Part shown: positions 11,516 to 13,472 of the stretch, one piece after another | Layout: each line of letters starts with the position of its first letter | Numbering within the stretch: the stretch's first letter is position 1 | Assembly (NCBI GenBank): GCA_945872195.1 | Contig: CAMBZO010000029.1 | Coordinates: 1-13,472 of the forward strand | Direction: 5' to 3' | Source of the DNA: Akkermansia muciniphila | Lineage (GTDB): Bacteria > Verrucomicrobiota > Verrucomicrobiia > Limisphaerales > SXTU01 | DNA length: 13,472 nucleotides | Notes under the pieces: generated by a model | Told to the model about the DNA's origin: nothing | Databases searched by the model: none | What the model saw: only the letters and a program-made list of their open reading frames with translations | Made by a program: the position numbers and the translations under genes

Positions 11516-13423
11516 ATGCCGCGCCTCAGCTTCCGTCTCAAGCTCCTCGTCGCGATGATGGTCGTCGTGGGCGGGGTCTCCGGCGTCACGCTCTTTCTCA
11601 CGCAGAAACGCGTGCAGGCCGCCTACGAAAAACTCTTCCGCGACAAGCTCGAAGCACTCGTCACCTACGTGCCCAAGGAGCAGGAGATGCGCATCGGCCA
11701 GATTAAGGAGGAGTGCGCACGCCTCGCCAAACTTCCGCGTATCCGCGCAGCGATGGAGGCAGGCGAGGTCGAACGGCTCTACCTCATCGGCCGCGATGAG
11801 TTGAAGATCATCGTCGGCGACCCGGTGGAATCCGGCACGGACACGCCCCCGGCCCCCCCGCCCGCGCCCGCGCCTGGCTTCATCGCCGAACCGTTGAAGC
11901 AAAAGCTTTCCAACACGAACGCCCCGCTGCCGCGCCCGCTGGCCAAAGAGGTCGGCAAAAAAATCGGCGCGAAGCCAGCGCCCGGTCAGCGTGCGCCGCG
12001 CATCCCCTTCCTCGGCTTCCTCGACGCTGAGGGCAAGGTGATGGAGGCCCCCGAGCTGGAGAAGGTCCTCACGCCGGAGCGCCGCAATTTCCTTAAACAA
12101 ATCGCCCGCTTCGGCCCGGTCGTGCGCCTACTCGACGATCAGGAAGTCGGCTACCTCGAACTCGGCAACGGCCGCGTCACGGAGATTATTGTCACCCCGG
12201 TGTTCAACGATGGGCATCTGATCGGTGCGGTGGTTTATGGCATCAAGTTTTTCGACGTCGTGGCAGACGCCGCCGAGCGAGTCATCGCCGAGGTCAGCGA
12301 GATCGAGAGCGGCACATGGATCGAGGGCAAACTCTACACCCGCACGATACCGGATGCTGTGCGGGACACACTGGCCGGGCAGTTGGCTGCGGAAATCCGC
12401 GCCAACCCGGAGCCGCGCGAGAACTTCATGGTGGCGATCCACGGCGTTCCGCACCGCGTTTTCTACACTCCGCTCAATGAAGATTCGCCCCTGCCCGTCG
12501 CCTACAAGATCGGCCTCTACTCGTCAGCCGGTGCCCTCCAAGCCCAGGCCAGCCTCCGTTCGGACTTCCTCCGCTTCACCGGGGTTGCCACCCTCGGCGC
12601 CTTGGCTCTGAGTCTCCTCCTTTCGCATGGCTTGTCGGTGCCGATCCGTGAGTTGGTCGGCGCGACCGAGAGGATTAGCGCCGGCGACTTCGCCATCCAA
12701 CTACCCGAGCGAGGCAAGGACGACCTTGGCCGTCTGGCCAAATCCTTCAACGAGATGGCCGCCGAGCTCGCGCTCAAGGAGAAGTATCACTCCATCCTCC
12801 ACACCATCGCCGACAAGGACGTCGCGCAGCAGCTCCTCGAAGGCAAGATCGCCCTCGGCGGCGAGCTGCGCGAGGCGACCGTGATGTTTTGCGACATCCG
12901 CGGTTTCACCGCGCTCACTCAAAACATGGACCCGGCCGAGGTCATTGCCCTGCTCAACGAGCACATGACCGTGCTCACCAAAATTGTCACCGAGCACCAC
13001 GGCGTCGTGGATAAGTTCATCGGTGATTCCATCATGGCCCTCTTCGGCGCGCCCAAGAGTTACGGAGACGACGCGCTCAACGCCGTCCGCTGCGCCCAGC
13101 GGATGATAGCCGAGCGCGCGAAGCTTAACCTGACCTCGCGCTACCACCTCCAGATGGGCATCGGCCTCGCCACGGGACAGGTGCTCGCGGGCAACATGGG
13201 TTCAGCGAATCGCTCAAACTACACCGTGCTCGGTGAGCGCGTGAATCTCGCCGCGCGCTTATGCAGCGTGGCGGGCTGGGGTGAAATCGTCATCGGCCCC
13301 ACCACCCGCGAGCAGCTCGGCGACCGCATCACGGTCGAGCAGATGGACCCGATGCAGCTCAAGGGATTTAGCGACAGCGTGGTTGCCTACAAGCTGATCG
13401 AGGTGCGCACCGAGCCGCGGTGA
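11516..13423 (+). CDS. Membrane-bound class III adenylate cyclase with HAMP domain
   Basis: This 635-residue sensor enzyme makes cAMP from ATP on the cytoplasmic face. Helix 1 (about 9-28) and helix 2 (about 352-371) flank a 320-residue extracytoplasmic sensor region. That region begins with a helical part, contains a Pro/Ala hinge (PPAPPPAPAP, 111-120) and then a beta-rich, CACHE/CHASE-like part; the ligand is unknown. A HAMP linker (about 372-424) includes PIRELVGATERISAGDF and DDLGRLAKSFNEM. The catalytic domain has FCDIRGFT (458-465), with metal ligand Asp460, and DKFIGDSIMALFGAP (499-513), with substrate Lys500 and metal Asp504. YTVLGERVNLAARL (569-582) has Thr570 and the transition-state pair Asn577 and Arg581. 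Lys plus Thr favour ATP over GTP. All catalytic residues are present, so a homodimer should be active. No cAMP receptor gene is in the window. Confidence 0.93.
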   Translation: MPRLSFRLKLLVAMMVVVGGVSGVTLFLTQKRVQAAYEKLFRDKLEALVTYVPKEQEMRIGQIKEECARLAKLPRIRAAMEAGEVERLYLIGRDELKIIVGDPVESGTDTPPAPPPAPAPGFIAEPLKQKLSNTNAPLPRPLAKEVGKKIGAKPAPGQRAPRIPFLGFLDAEGKVMEAPELEKVLTPERRNFLKQIARFGPVVRLLDDQEVGYLELGNGRVTEIIVTPVFNDGHLIGAVVYGIKFFDVVADAAERVIAEVSEIESGTWIEGKLYTRTIPDAVRDTLAGQLAAEIRANPEPRENFMVAIHGVPHRVFYTPLNEDSPLPVAYKIGLYSSAGALQAQASLRSDFLRFTGVATLGALALSLLLSHGLSVPIRELVGATERISAGDFAIQLPERGKDDLGRLAKSFNEMAAELALKEKYHSILHTIADKDVAQQLLEGKIALGGELREATVMFCDIRGFTALTQNMDPAEVIALLNEHMTVLTKIVTEHHGVVDKFIGDSIMALFGAPKSYGDDALNAVRCAQRMIAERAKLNLTSRYHLQMGIGLATGQVLAGNMGSANRSNYTVLGERVNLAARLCSVAGWGEIVIGPTTREQLGDRITVEQMDPMQLKGFSDSVVAYKLIEVRTEPR

Positions 13424-13431
13424 AGCTCGTA

Positions 13432-13450
13432 GCCGCCGAGGTAAGGCGGC
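13432..13450. terminator. Hairpin after the cyclase gene
   Basis: GCCGCC (13432-13437) pairs with GGCGGC (13445-13450) around a seven-base loop, eight bases after the stop codon. There is no T-run (GGAATTGTTCG follows), so it could be a weak terminator or the left part of another repeat cut by the window end. Confidence 0.35.
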
Positions 13451-13472
13451 GGAATTGTTCGTGCGTCGTAAA

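Noticed and set aside
1..13472. Defence island, prophage or integrative element
   Set aside because: No integrase, transposase, nuclease, toxin-antitoxin or phage structural gene is visible, and composition and gene types are ordinary for a chromosome.

Overview
The window is GC-rich, tightly packed bacterial chromosome with twelve supported protein-coding genes. It most likely comes from a member of the Verrucomicrobiota (Pedosphaera/Limisphaera-like). The reasons are the C-terminal 'LESSTD..-TW...RFFRLR' signature of the secreted protein at 3640-4200, the near absence of Shine-Dalgarno sequences before the genes, and the large intergenic palindromes whose spurious translations are familiar from Verrucomicrobia and Planctomycetes genomes. 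This placement is an inference. No rRNA, tRNA, CRISPR array, transposase or phage gene is visible.

Layout. 50-3403 (+): Rex redox-sensing repressor, a small four-helix membrane protein of DUF2231 type, prephenate/arogenate dehydrogenase (TyrA) and an exported TIM-barrel amidohydrolase. 3640-5301 (-): a YqhA/UPF0114 membrane protein, an orphan four-cysteine protein resembling the N-terminal Fe-S domain of HdrA, and a small secreted protein. 5592-8387 (+): a Gfo/Idh/MocA oxidoreductase followed 36 bases later by an FucP-like MFS transporter, closed by a clear intrinsic terminator; this pair looks like a sugar or polyol uptake and oxidation operon. 8440-10422 (-): a TIGR04283-type glycosyltransferase upstream of a tRNA-dihydrouridine synthase. 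10671-13423 (+): a secreted cupredoxin with a C-terminal carboxypeptidase-regulatory-like segment, then a membrane-bound class III adenylate cyclase with HAMP domain.

The genes are mostly housekeeping or widespread accessory types and do not form one pathway. A shared theme of redox and respiration sensing (Rex, Fe-S protein, cupredoxin, cAMP signalling) can be suggested but is not proven. I see no defence island and no clear new multi-gene system. The most unusual structure is in the gaps: four long intergenic spaces hold imperfect palindromes of about 95-170 bp, each unrelated in sequence to the others, and a fifth palindromic segment appears to have replaced the 3' end of the DUF2231 gene. 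The most interesting protein is the stand-alone HdrA-like Fe-S domain. No gene-free stretch exceeds 300 bases; the gaps of 200-290 bases are described under the repeat and hairpin entries.
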